The position numbers and the translations under genes are program-made. From Biostraticola tofi (GTDB lineage Bacteria > Pseudomonadota > Gammaproteobacteria > Enterobacterales > Enterobacteriaceae): a DNA stretch of 64,000 nt. The stretch spans positions 1 through 64,000 of the forward strand of contig NZ_SMCR01000007.1 of the NCBI RefSeq assembly GCF_004343195.1, in the 5' to 3' direction. Within the stretch, counting starts at the first letter, position 1, and every line of letters starts with the position of its first letter. Below are positions 19,753 through 28,141 of this stretch, piece after piece. The notes under the pieces are model-generated. The model was not told where the DNA came from and ran no database searches. It saw nothing but the letters and a program-made list of their open reading frames with translations.

Positions 19753-20763
19753 ATGCTGGCGGGATTTATTGTTTTGATGATCGCTTGTATGTTCCAGGGC
19801 AGCTTTGGATTAGGGATGAAAAATTATCGTCCTTTCTCGTGGGAAGCATTCTGGGTAATATTTTCGATTATAGGTATTCTGATTATTCCCATTGTCTGGA
19901 CCTGGATCGAGGTTCCGGGTTTTTACCAATATATTGCCGCAACACCGCCCTGGATACTGGCAATAGCCGCCGCCTGTGGATTTTTGTGGGGCGTCAGCGC
20001 TATTTGGTATGGCAAAGGTATCGACTGTATTGGTATGTCATTGACCGTTGGCATCAATACCGGCGTGGGATGTTCGCTGGGCTCGTTGATTCCTTTGTTT
20101 ATTCTAGGGAATATGCCCTCCTCACACTCTCTGGCCTGGCTACTGGTCGGGATGGCGGTAATGATATTAGGTGTCGGCATTATTACCCGGGCCGGCATTC
20201 TGAAAGATAAAGAATCCAGGCAGGATGCCAGTCGTATCAGAAACCCGAAGTTTGTCAGCGGCCTGGTTATGGCCTTGGCCTCAGGTTTCGGCACCGCCGC
20301 GATGAATATTGGCTATACCTACGCCAGCCGCGCGAGTTCGCTGGCCGTTGAAGACGGTATCAATCCGGTCAGCGCCAGCCTGATTGCCTATGTCATCGTA
20401 TTTGCCAGTGGCGGTTTTGTCTCCAATCTGGGTTATGCCTTATGGATGCTGAATAAAAATAATACTTTCAGTGACTTCTCTCGCCGCGGATCGTCCTTTG
20501 CCTGGTTCAAGGCGCTGCTGACCGGCGGTATCTGGTTTGCCGCGCTGGGACTGTACGCCAAGTCCACCGCCCTGTTGGGGGACCTGGGCCCGGTCATCGG
20601 CTGGATTGCATTCCTGTCAGGCGCGCTGATTATTTCAAACGCCTGGGGGTTGAAAACCGGCGAATGGCAAGGTTATGAGCGACCGAAAAGAGTCATGCTG
20701 TTGGGCAATGCGGTGCTGGTGCTGTCGGTGGTGATCGTCGGTTATGCCAATGGCTTATCTTGA
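19753..20763 (+). CDS. RhaT-family (L-rhamnose-type) sugar/H+ symporter
   Basis: A 336-residue protein with ten predicted transmembrane helices and no signal peptide. The order and loops match RhaT: GSFGLGMKNYRPFSWEAFWVIFSI in helices 1-2, GFLWGVSAIWYGKGIDCIGMSL, and GINTGVGCSLGSLIPL. RhaT carries L-rhamnose or related 6-deoxy sugars with protons. AGGGG lies 8 bases upstream of the ATG. It opens the rightward operon. Presence of a mutarotase and lactonase nearby supports a deoxyhexose or derived acid as substrate. Confidence 0.85.
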   Translation: MLAGFIVLMIACMFQGSFGLGMKNYRPFSWEAFWVIFSIIGILIIPIVWTWIEVPGFYQYIAATPPWILAIAAACGFLWGVSAIWYGKGIDCIGMSLTVGINTGVGCSLGSLIPLFILGNMPSSHSLAWLLVGMAVMILGVGIITRAGILKDKESRQDASRIRNPKFVSGLVMALASGFGTAAMNIGYTYASRASSLAVEDGINPVSASLIAYVIVFASGGFVSNLGYALWMLNKNNTFSDFSRRGSSFAWFKALLTGGIWFAALGLYAKSTALLGDLGPVIGWIAFLSGALIISNAWGLKTGEWQGYERPKRVMLLGNAVLVLSVVIVGYANGLS

Positions 20764-20782
20764 AGATAAAGGGGAAAATATC

Positions 20783-21844
20783 ATGTACATGATGACTCAG
20801 GTAACGATGCCTGTCGAAAAAAAACCTATAGCTATCATAGGCGCCGGTGGCATTGTGACCGACTCGCATCTGCCTGCTTATCAAAAAGCCGGCTTCCAGG
20901 TTCTGGCCATTTATGACCGAGATGCAGAAAAAGCGAAATCCGTTGCCGGCCAATGGGGGATTGACTCGCCCTGCCAAACGATAAATGAATTGATTCGGAT
21001 TGCTGTCAGCCGAGGCTGTGTATTTGATATTGCCGTGCCGGCTTCTGAAATTATCAGCATTATCAATCTATTGCCTAAAAATTCAGCAGTATTGATTCAA
21101 AAGCCCATGGGAGAAACAATCGAGCAGGCAAAAGAGATTCTTGACTGTTGCCGCGATAAGAGAATGGTTGCCGGTATTAATTTCCAATTACGTCGGGCGC
21201 CTTTTATGATCGCGGCGAAATCGATGATTGAGCAGGGCAAGTTGGGTGACATTCATGACGTTGAAATGCGCGTAGTCTGCCAGACACCATGGAACCTATG
21301 GAAATTTTTATTTGAAAAAGAGCGAATGGAAGTTAATTACCACAGCATCCATTATATCGATGCTATTCGCTATTTCCTTGGCGATCCGCAGGCGGTTTAT
21401 TGTAAAACCATGAAACATCCTAAAATGATGGAATTAGCACAGACGCGATCCTCAATTATCATGGATTATGGCGATATTATTCGGGCTAATATACATACCA
21501 ACCACGGCCATGATTATGCTGCCGCTAAACAGGAATGTTTCTTCAAAATTGAAGGGACCCGAGGGGCAATTAAAATTCAAATCGGCGTGATTCTTAATTA
21601 TCCCCAGGGCAGCGTTGACAAATTCGAATATATTCTGGATGACGGCAAGGGATGGCGGGAATTGCCGATTGAAGGGAGCTGGTTTCCAGAGGCATTCATC
21701 GGCCCAATGGCCGGGCTACAGTGCAAAATGGAAGATGAACACTATGAATACCTAAACAGTGTCGAGGATGCATGGAAAACCATGTGCGTGGTTGAGGCCT
21801 GTTACCGCTCATCAACCGCCGGCGAAACACCGGTCATTTACTGA
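20783..21844 (+). CDS. Gfo/Idh/MocA-family oxidoreductase
   Basis: A 353-residue NAD(P)-dependent dehydrogenase. The Rossmann loop IAIIGAGGIVTDSHLPAY (residues 16-33) and the LIQKPMGETIEQA segment are present; Lys107 corresponds to the catalytic Lys of the EKP motif, here QKP. VNYHSIHYIDAIRYFLG provides the usual His/Asp pair. ATG 20783 follows AAAGGGG; the longer in-frame start inside the transporter gene is not supported. It probably oxidises a sugar to its lactone, or a polyol or inositol, feeding the amidohydrolase that follows 18 bases downstream. Confidence 0.88.
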   Translation: MYMMTQVTMPVEKKPIAIIGAGGIVTDSHLPAYQKAGFQVLAIYDRDAEKAKSVAGQWGIDSPCQTINELIRIAVSRGCVFDIAVPASEIISIINLLPKNSAVLIQKPMGETIEQAKEILDCCRDKRMVAGINFQLRRAPFMIAAKSMIEQGKLGDIHDVEMRVVCQTPWNLWKFLFEKERMEVNYHSIHYIDAIRYFLGDPQAVYCKTMKHPKMMELAQTRSSIIMDYGDIIRANIHTNHGHDYAAAKQECFFKIEGTRGAIKIQIGVILNYPQGSVDKFEYILDDGKGWRELPIEGSWFPEAFIGPMAGLQCKMEDEHYEYLNSVEDAWKTMCVVEACYRSSTAGETPVIY

Positions 21845-21862
21845 GTTTTAGCGAGGCCTCCT

Positions 21863-22729
21863 ATGTTGCGGATCACCGATACACATATTCATCTCTGGGA
21901 TTTGTCGCGTTTCGATTTGCCGTGGCTGGCAGGAGTGCCGGCGCTAAACCATGATGTGAGCTGGTCCGATTACCAGGCCTGTAGCCACCAGGCAGAGTGG
22001 AAAGTGGATAAAGCGATGTATGTGGAAGTCGATGTGGCGCCATCTCAACGAGATGATGAAAGCCGCTACCTGTATAAAATTTGTGAAGATCAGACAACGG
22101 CGGTTTGCGCCGGCATCATCTCACTGGACTTGCTGCAGCCCAACACAGTGGAACGCTGGCTGGAGTCAGGTCAGAAACATCGCTGGGTAAGAGGGGTGCG
22201 CCATGTTCTGCATGTTGACAGCCAACCGCCGGGAAGCTGTCTGCATCCGGTCTTTATCGAAAATGTAAATGCACTGGGGCAGGCCGGCTTATGCTTCGAG
22301 GCGTGCCTGCGTAATGAAGAGTTATGCGATTTAGTGACACTGGCCGAACGCACCACTGAATCGGTTCTGGTGCTGAATCACATGGGCAATGTCGATGCCA
22401 GCAGGCTGGAACAGCAGCCGTCTTATCGGCAGCGCTGGCAGCAGAATATCCGCTTACTGAGTCAGTTCGACTCACTCTATTGCAAGGTATCAGGCATCAA
22501 TGTGCCTGACCAGGCGGATATGCGGCTGGTCAGGCCGGCGGTGGAGTATGCCTTGAATTCCTTCAGAGAAGACCGGGTGGTGTTTGCCACTAATTTTCCG
22601 GTCTGCAATCTCGGCACCGGGCTCGCACCCTGGGTTGAAACAGTGAGAACCCTCACCGCTGGCCAGGGCAGTGGCTATCAGTCAAAGTTATTTCGGGAAA
22701 ATGCGAACCGACTCTACCGCTTGGCGTGA
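21863..22729 (+). CDS. Amidohydrolase, sugar-lactonase type (COG3618)
   Basis: A 288-residue TIM-barrel hydrolase of the amidohydrolase 2 group that includes L-rhamnono- and L-fucono-lactonases. The opening DTHIHLWD gives the two metal-binding His (8 and 10); His173 is in LNHMG. The usual catalytic Asp in the SDWPV motif is replaced by Asn244 in FATNFPV. Such variants occur in this family, but activity cannot be assumed. In the pathway it would open the lactone made by the preceding dehydrogenase. Confidence 0.85.
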   Translation: MLRITDTHIHLWDLSRFDLPWLAGVPALNHDVSWSDYQACSHQAEWKVDKAMYVEVDVAPSQRDDESRYLYKICEDQTTAVCAGIISLDLLQPNTVERWLESGQKHRWVRGVRHVLHVDSQPPGSCLHPVFIENVNALGQAGLCFEACLRNEELCDLVTLAERTTESVLVLNHMGNVDASRLEQQPSYRQRWQQNIRLLSQFDSLYCKVSGINVPDQADMRLVRPAVEYALNSFREDRVVFATNFPVCNLGTGLAPWVETVRTLTAGQGSGYQSKLFRENANRLYRLA

Positions 22730-22783
22730 TCAGTATCTCACTCGGTCGAGTCGCTAAACACACTGTTATCATAGGAGAAGCGT

Positions 22784-23686
22784 ATGTCAGTCATATTCAA
22801 AGGCATCATTCCGCCGGTACCGACCTTGTTTGACGAAAAGGAACAGTTTGATGAAACCGCCATGCAGAGGCTGATTGACCATCTGGTGGCAACCGATGTG
22901 AATGGTCTGTTTTTTTTGGGCAGCGCCGGGGAATTCGCCCATATGTCGGATGCGCTGCGGCAGCGGGTGATGAAGTTTTGCATCGAAGCAGTAGGAGGCC
23001 GTAAGCCGGTGTTGGTCGGTATTGCTCATCCAGGAACCCAGGCAACCATCGACTTTGGTCACCTGGCGCAGGAGTATGGCGCCGATGGCGTGGTCGTGGT
23101 TAACCCCTGGTATAACCCGTTAGCGGAAGACTATTTGTTTGAACACTTCCGCTATATTGCCGAGCAACTGACTCTACCGATCATTATCTATAATTTTCCT
23201 GCTCTGACCGGCCAGTCTATTCCGGTATCCTGTATTACCCAGCTGGCGCTGGCCTGCCCAAACATCGTCGGTGTTAAAGATACCGTCGATACGCTCAACC
23301 ATATCCGTGAAGTTATTCATGCAGTCAAACCACTGCGTCCGGAGTTTGCGGTATTTTCCGGCTACGATGAATATCTGCTCGGCACATTGATTCTAGGCGG
23401 CGATGGCGCTATTCCCGCCAGCGCAAATTTTGCACCGCAGTTGACCTGCGGCATCTACCGCCACTGGCTTGCTAAGCAATTTGCCGAGGCCAATGCGCTG
23501 CAAATCCGGCTTTCATGGATCCCGGCGCTGTATAGTCTGGATGTCCCTTTTTACAACGTCGTCAAATATGCTCTGACGCTTATCGGCCTTGACCTGCCGG
23601 TTTATTCACTCAAGCCTACCGGCCCGCTCAGTGAAGAAAGAAAAGCCAGGGTTCGCGAGGCATTGCAGAATAGCGGTGTTATTTAA
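22784..23686 (+). CDS. DapA-family aldolase (YagE/KDG aldolase-like)
   Basis: A 300-residue class I aldolase of the dihydrodipicolinate synthase/N-acetylneuraminate lyase family. Lys165 in VGVKDT forms the Schiff base, Tyr136 lies in YNFP, and GSAGE (46-50) replaces the usual GTTGE. Family members such as YagE cleave 2-keto-3-deoxy acids into pyruvate and an aldehyde. Here it likely handles a 2-keto-3-deoxy acid derived from the lactone. AGGAG precedes the ATG. No sugar-acid dehydratase of the enolase or IlvD type is adjacent, so that step is missing or done by another protein. Confidence 0.88.
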   Translation: MSVIFKGIIPPVPTLFDEKEQFDETAMQRLIDHLVATDVNGLFFLGSAGEFAHMSDALRQRVMKFCIEAVGGRKPVLVGIAHPGTQATIDFGHLAQEYGADGVVVVNPWYNPLAEDYLFEHFRYIAEQLTLPIIIYNFPALTGQSIPVSCITQLALACPNIVGVKDTVDTLNHIREVIHAVKPLRPEFAVFSGYDEYLLGTLILGGDGAIPASANFAPQLTCGIYRHWLAKQFAEANALQIRLSWIPALYSLDVPFYNVVKYALTLIGLDLPVYSLKPTGPLSEERKARVREALQNSGVI

Positions 23687-23708
23687 TTAATCTCCTGAGG
23701 AGGTAGCC

Positions 23709-24041
23709 ATGAAAAACACTCGGCGCTTTGGCGGCGTGATCAAGGTTAAGCCTGAAAAATACCCTTACTACGCCCAATTGCATGCCAACCCATGGCCGGA
23801 AATCAATGCCATGATCACGTCCTGCAATATCAGCAATTACTCGATCTATTTTAAAGATGGCTATCTCTTCAGCTATTTCGAATACCAGGGAGAAAATTAT
23901 CAGGAAGATATGCAGAAAATGGCAGCCGATCCCGCTACCCAAGCTTGGTGGGAAGAGTGTATCCCTTGTTTGACACCGTTGGACAGCAGGGCGGAAGGAG
24001 AGCTTTGGGCAACAATGGACGAAGTTTATCACCTGGATTAA
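23709..24041 (+). CDS. L-rhamnose mutarotase-like protein (RhaM/DUF718)
   Basis: A 110-residue ferredoxin-like protein of the RhaM family. Tyr21, His25 (YYAQLHANPWPE) and the Trp pair 80-81 (QAWWEE) line the sugar site in characterised members. It interconverts alpha and beta anomers of a pyranose. CTCCTGAGGAGG before the ATG gives a strong ribosome site, itself an inverted repeat. Its presence is the best clue that a rhamnose-like deoxysugar enters the pathway. Confidence 0.88.
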   Translation: MKNTRRFGGVIKVKPEKYPYYAQLHANPWPEINAMITSCNISNYSIYFKDGYLFSYFEYQGENYQEDMQKMAADPATQAWWEECIPCLTPLDSRAEGELWATMDEVYHLD

Positions 24042-24061
24042 CGACCTGTTGGAGTCATCTT

Positions 24062-24514
24062 ATGTTCATTGAAAAATACTTTGAAGATTTTTCCGTTGAT
24101 GATGCCCGTACCACCCTGGGCCGTACCATCACAGAAAGCGATATTGTGCTGCATGCCGGCCAGACCGGGGATTTTTATCCGCACCATATGGATGCCGAAT
24201 GGTGCAAAAGCCAGCCTTTTGGCCAGCGTATTGCCCACGGCACCTTAACCTTTGCTATCGCTGTGGGCATGACCGCCGGTGACATCAACACCCGCGCCAT
24301 GACCTATGGCTACGAAAAGCTGCGCTTTCCCAAGCCGGTATTTATTGGCGATACGCTCCACGTCGCCATCCGCATTAGCGAGAAAAAGGATCACCCGCGT
24401 AAAGCCGCCTACGGTCTGGTGACCGAACAGTTGGATGTGCTGAATCAGCAGGGCGACTGTGTGCTGGCCACCCAGCATGTGCTGCTGGTGGAGAAACGCG
24501 GTGCGCAGCCCTAA
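24062..24514 (+). CDS. MaoC-like acyl dehydratase
   Basis: A 150-residue hot-dog-fold protein. The hydratase motif is present: TGDFYPHHMDAEWCKSQPFG followed by RIAHGTLTFAIAVGM, giving the catalytic Asp and His. Members hydrate enoyl-CoA or mesaconyl-CoA-type thioesters. It is the only CoA-chemistry gene on the rightward arm and pairs logically with the two CoA-transferases. ATG 24062 follows GGAG. Its stop overlaps the convergent ChoX gene by 4 bases. Confidence 0.88.
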   Translation: MFIEKYFEDFSVDDARTTLGRTITESDIVLHAGQTGDFYPHHMDAEWCKSQPFGQRIAHGTLTFAIAVGMTAGDINTRAMTYGYEKLRFPKPVFIGDTLHVAIRISEKKDHPRKAAYGLVTEQLDVLNQQGDCVLATQHVLLVEKRGAQP

Positions 24515-25458
24515 ATCCCCAACGCTTTCCTGACGACACCTTCAGCCGGTTCGCCATTACGGGTGGTGATACCGCTGAGCCAGCCGGATAACAGTTCGGG
24601 CCGCTTGGCCAGCGCCGCCCGGGCAGCCTGTTCCGGACTTTGCTTAGCATCCAGCACGCGGGTGATAATGGCGTTTTCCAGCGGTACGTCAAATTTGAGC
24701 TGGCTAAACAGCCGATTGAGATTCGGACATTGGTCGGCAAAATCTTTGCGCGTCACGGTATTGACGGTGGCGCTGCCATAGTTGGCGCCAAACCAGGCAT
24801 CCCCGCCGCTCAGATAAGTCAGCTTGAAGCGGGTATTCATCGCATGGGGTTCCCAACCCAGAAACACCACCCACTGTTTGCGGCTGACGGCGCGGGTCAC
24901 CTGCGCCAGCATCCCGCTTTCGCTGGATTCTACCAGGTTCCAGTCCTGCAGCCCGAAGTCGTGCTTATCAAGCATGTTTTTGATGTTCTGGTTAGCCGGC
25001 GCGCCCGGCGCTATGCCATAGATTTTATGACTGAACTTATCGGCATATTTCTGCAGATCGGCGAAATCTTTTACCCCGGCCGCCGCCACATAGTCCGGTA
25101 CCGCCAGGGTAAATTTAGCTGCCGGCAGATTGGCGCCCAGCACCTTGACCGAGCCATCATCGGTAAACTTGGCGATGACCGGCGCCTGGGCCGGCATCCA
25201 GTTGCCCAAGAACACGTCCAATTGGCCGGTTTTCAATCCCTGGAAGGCCAGGGCAACCGACAGGTTCTGAACTTTCTGCTGGTAGCCCAGGGCATTGAGC
25301 ACGATGCCTGACAGCGCATTGGTGGCGGCAATGTCGGTCCAGCCGGGATCGGACTGGTTTACCGTGGCGCAGCGAGCCTCCTCGGCGGCGAAAACGCTCT
25401 GCGGCACTATACCGGCAGTGGCCAGCCATAAAAGCGTGGTGAGTTTCTTCATCATCAT
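24511..25458 (-). CDS. Choline/betaine ABC transporter substrate-binding protein (ChoX-like)
   Basis: A 315-residue OpuAC-type binding protein. The signal peptide ends at VFA (residues 22-24). The mature part starts with EARCATVNQSDPGWTDIAATNA. The choline-box features are visible: LGNWMPA, then GIAPGAPANQNI and VVFLGWEPHAMN, whose Trp residues would cage the quaternary amine. It is 2 bases downstream of the betC gene in the same operon. The matching ATPase and permease are encoded at 28142-29827 on the other strand. Confidence 0.9.
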   Translation of the reverse strand: MMMKKLTTLLWLATAGIVPQSVFAAEEARCATVNQSDPGWTDIAATNALSGIVLNALGYQQKVQNLSVALAFQGLKTGQLDVFLGNWMPAQAPVIAKFTDDGSVKVLGANLPAAKFTLAVPDYVAAAGVKDFADLQKYADKFSHKIYGIAPGAPANQNIKNMLDKHDFGLQDWNLVESSESGMLAQVTRAVSRKQWVVFLGWEPHAMNTRFKLTYLSGGDAWFGANYGSATVNTVTRKDFADQCPNLNRLFSQLKFDVPLENAIITRVLDAKQSPEQAARAALAKRPELLSGWLSGITTRNGEPAEGVVRKALGI

Positions 25459-25460
25459 TA

Positions 25461-27002
25461 TTATTCCCCTGAAGGGTGTTTATTGGGGCGTGGGTAGCGA
25501 GAAAAGGCTTCCTGCTGATCCAGCGTCTGGTGATTACGGATATAGCGCTGGGACGCCGCTTGATGGGGTTGGAAATCCCATTGAGGGATGGCATCCCGAC
25601 CGGCTATGCGGGTGAGAAAAAGCCTCTTCTGCTGACTGGCCCTGACCTGTTTATCCAGCGTAGCCAGATCCCAGCGGGTCGCTACGTCATCGGCAAATTG
25701 CTTAACAATCTGCAGATAATCGGCGTGTGCCGCCAGATTGTTGCGCTCATGGGGGTCTTGCTGCACATGATAGAGCTGTGGCGCTTCGGTCAGCGGGTGG
25801 ATGTATTTCCAGGGACCGCGGCGGATCATCACTATCGGCTCAATGGCGCCTTCCGCCAGATATTCTCCAATGGCGTCATTCGAACCGGTTTCTCCCAGCA
25901 GGTGCGGCACCAGACTATGGCCATCCAGCGGCGCGACCGGCTGCTGCAATCGGGCATCGCCGCCCGCCAGGCTGGTAAAGGTCGGCAACAGGTCTACCAA
26001 TGAAACGTTCTGCTGCACTCGGCGGGCGGCAAAGCGTTTTGGATTATGGACAATAAAGGGGATGCGCGTTGCGCCTTCAAAAAAAGTCATTTTGTACCAC
26101 AGCCCGCGCTCGCCCAGCATCTCTCCATGATCGGCCACCACAAACACCACCGTATCTTCGGCCAGACCGGTCTCTTCAAGCGTCTTTATCACTTCGCCGA
26201 AACAATCATCCACATAGGCCATCGCGCCATAGTAGGCATGACGCGCCCGGCGGATCTGTTGGTCGCTGAGCATTCCTTCTTCAAGCTGGTACATAGCCCG
26301 CAGCCGGGCAGAATGGGGATCGTCTGCCACCTGATGTTCACCGGTCACCGGCAGATCGATATCTTCCGGCTTGAACCGGTCCAGATAACGGCGGGGAATG
26401 GCGAAAGGGTCATGAGGATGGGTAAGGGACAGCAGCAGCAGGAACGGCTGTTCATCCGGTCTGCGCGCGGCATCAAACAGACGCTGGCGCGCCATGAACA
26501 GCGCTTCATCGTCAAAATCAAGCTGGTTGGTACGTACGCATTCGCCGGCGTCCAGTACCGAACTCATATTATGAAACCAGTCCAGCCGGCGTTCCGGGTG
26601 CTGCCAGTCAGGCGTCCAGCCGAAGTCTGCCGGATAGATATCGGTGGTCAGACGTTCATCGAAGCCATGTAGTTGATCCGGGCCGCAGAAATGCATTTTA
26701 CCGGACAGCCAAGTGCGGTAACCCTGTTCGCGCAGATAATGGCAAAAGGTCGGCGAGTCGGCGCGAAATTCCGCCGCATTATCATACACCCCATTTTTCG
26801 ACAGCAATTGTCCGGTCATCATTGAGGCGCGGGACGGGGCGCACAGGGGGCTGTTGCAATAAGCGGATTCAAATACCACCCCCTGCTCGGCCAGCTTATC
26901 AATATTCGGCGTCAGGCTGACGTTATTTCCATAGGTGCGTAATGCCCCGGCAGTTAACTGATCTGCCATGAGAATAACGATATTCGGTTTATTTATAAGC
27001 AT
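25461..27002 (-). CDS. betC: Choline-sulfatase
   Basis: A 513-residue type I sulfatase. Cys54 in SPLCAPSRAS is the residue converted to formylglycine. The metal site includes the NIVILMADQ Asp at the N-terminus and VVADHGEMLGERG with the Asp-His pair. Total length and the C-terminal QWDFQPHQAASQRYIRN motif match choline-sulfatase BetC. It splits choline-O-sulfate into choline and sulfate in the cytoplasm. It heads the operon with ChoX and is divergent from the LysR regulator. Confidence 0.93.
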   Translation of the reverse strand: MLINKPNIVILMADQLTAGALRTYGNNVSLTPNIDKLAEQGVVFESAYCNSPLCAPSRASMMTGQLLSKNGVYDNAAEFRADSPTFCHYLREQGYRTWLSGKMHFCGPDQLHGFDERLTTDIYPADFGWTPDWQHPERRLDWFHNMSSVLDAGECVRTNQLDFDDEALFMARQRLFDAARRPDEQPFLLLLSLTHPHDPFAIPRRYLDRFKPEDIDLPVTGEHQVADDPHSARLRAMYQLEEGMLSDQQIRRARHAYYGAMAYVDDCFGEVIKTLEETGLAEDTVVFVVADHGEMLGERGLWYKMTFFEGATRIPFIVHNPKRFAARRVQQNVSLVDLLPTFTSLAGGDARLQQPVAPLDGHSLVPHLLGETGSNDAIGEYLAEGAIEPIVMIRRGPWKYIHPLTEAPQLYHVQQDPHERNNLAAHADYLQIVKQFADDVATRWDLATLDKQVRASQQKRLFLTRIAGRDAIPQWDFQPHQAASQRYIRNHQTLDQQEAFSRYPRPNKHPSGE

Positions 27003-27107
27003 ATCAACTCGAAAAATAAATTTAATAAGCCATTCGTGTTAATTTTATCTCATGCTGATTTCCATCTGTGAAGAGGCTAATTTATTATCATGGTATAAGG
27101 TGAAGTT

Positions 27108-28040
27108 ATGTCAGGAAAATTACAGCTGCCCCCATTACAGATACTGGTGGTATTTGAAGCGGCTGCTCGTCACGCTAATTTTACCGCGGCCGGAAACGAG
27201 CTAGGGCTTTCCCAACCGGCGGTCAGTCAGCGAATTCAAATGCTGGAAAATCTGCTTAATGGCCCCTTGTTTGAGCGCCGTCATCGGGGAGTGCAATTGA
27301 CAGAATCGGGCAATGCTCTTTACCAGATTGTTCGCGCCAGCCTTAATGATATCAGCGAGCAGATAGAGCGCACCCGTCACCAGCGCAGCACCTTGAGAAT
27401 CGACACCGATATGGGCTTTGCCAGTTACTGGCTGTTGCCGAGGATGAATGCTATTCAGGCCTTGATTCCGGGGGTAGAAGTGCAGGTGTCCACCTCGCCG
27501 AATGATTATAATTTCCGCGACAGTAACGCCCATCTGGCGATTTATTTCGGCAACGGCAACTGGCCGGGAACCCAGTCGCAGAAGCTGTTTCCTGAAGAGG
27601 TTATTCCTGTTTGTAATCATGAAATTATTACAGAAATGGGTCCGCGGCCCGCTCCGGCAGCGCTGCTGTCTTACCCGCTACTGAAACTGCCTGAAACTCG
27701 GCCACAGCGCTGGCTGACCTGGGAAGACTGGTTTCGCTATCAGAAGGTGCCTGCCCACAACCATGCGGGTTCCCGTACCTTTAATGCCTACTCGCTGGTG
27801 ATCCAGGCGGCGGTCGAGGGACAGGGCATCGCCCTGGGGTGGCGGCCGCTGATTTCAGCCTTAATCGAGCGTAAACAGTTATTTGTCTGCGGGCCTGAGG
27901 TGCGCACTGAACGCGGCTATTATCTGATTACTTCTGGGGTAAAGCCGGCCAGTACACAACAGCAAAAAGTCACTCGGTGGTTATTAGATGAGGCATGGGA
28001 TTTTCATCATTCCTCTGCGCTATTGCCAAAATATAAATAA
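27108..28040 (+). CDS. LysR regulator of choline-sulfate use
   Basis: A 310-residue LysR protein with GcvA-like DNA-binding sequence (LQILVVFEAAARHANFTAAG then LSQPAVSQRIQMLE) and a substrate domain ending in ITSGVKPASTQQQKVTRWLL. It is divergent from betC, with a 105-base shared promoter region. That arrangement and sequence fit the regulators often found beside betC. It probably activates betC and the transporter genes in the presence of choline or choline sulfate. Confidence 0.88.
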   Translation: MSGKLQLPPLQILVVFEAAARHANFTAAGNELGLSQPAVSQRIQMLENLLNGPLFERRHRGVQLTESGNALYQIVRASLNDISEQIERTRHQRSTLRIDTDMGFASYWLLPRMNAIQALIPGVEVQVSTSPNDYNFRDSNAHLAIYFGNGNWPGTQSQKLFPEEVIPVCNHEIITEMGPRPAPAALLSYPLLKLPETRPQRWLTWEDWFRYQKVPAHNHAGSRTFNAYSLVIQAAVEGQGIALGWRPLISALIERKQLFVCGPEVRTERGYYLITSGVKPASTQQQKVTRWLLDEAWDFHHSSALLPKYK

Positions 28041-28045
28041 GCTAA

Positions 28046-28131
28046 TGCAAAATATGTCTATCAAGTTTATTAAAAAATATAACCCGTCAGCGATATTTTA
28101 GGTTAGCGTGTTATGGTTTTTGCAAAATATG
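28046..28131. repeat. Direct repeat TGCAAAATATG, two copies
   Basis: The 11-mer TGCAAAATATG occurs at 28046-28056 and 28121-28131, spaced 75 bases, just before the ATPase gene. Two copies in a 100-base promoter region hint at a binding site, perhaps for the LysR protein encoded upstream. The surrounding DNA is AT-rich, so chance is not excluded. Confidence 0.35.
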
Positions 28132-28141
28132 CGATATTGTT

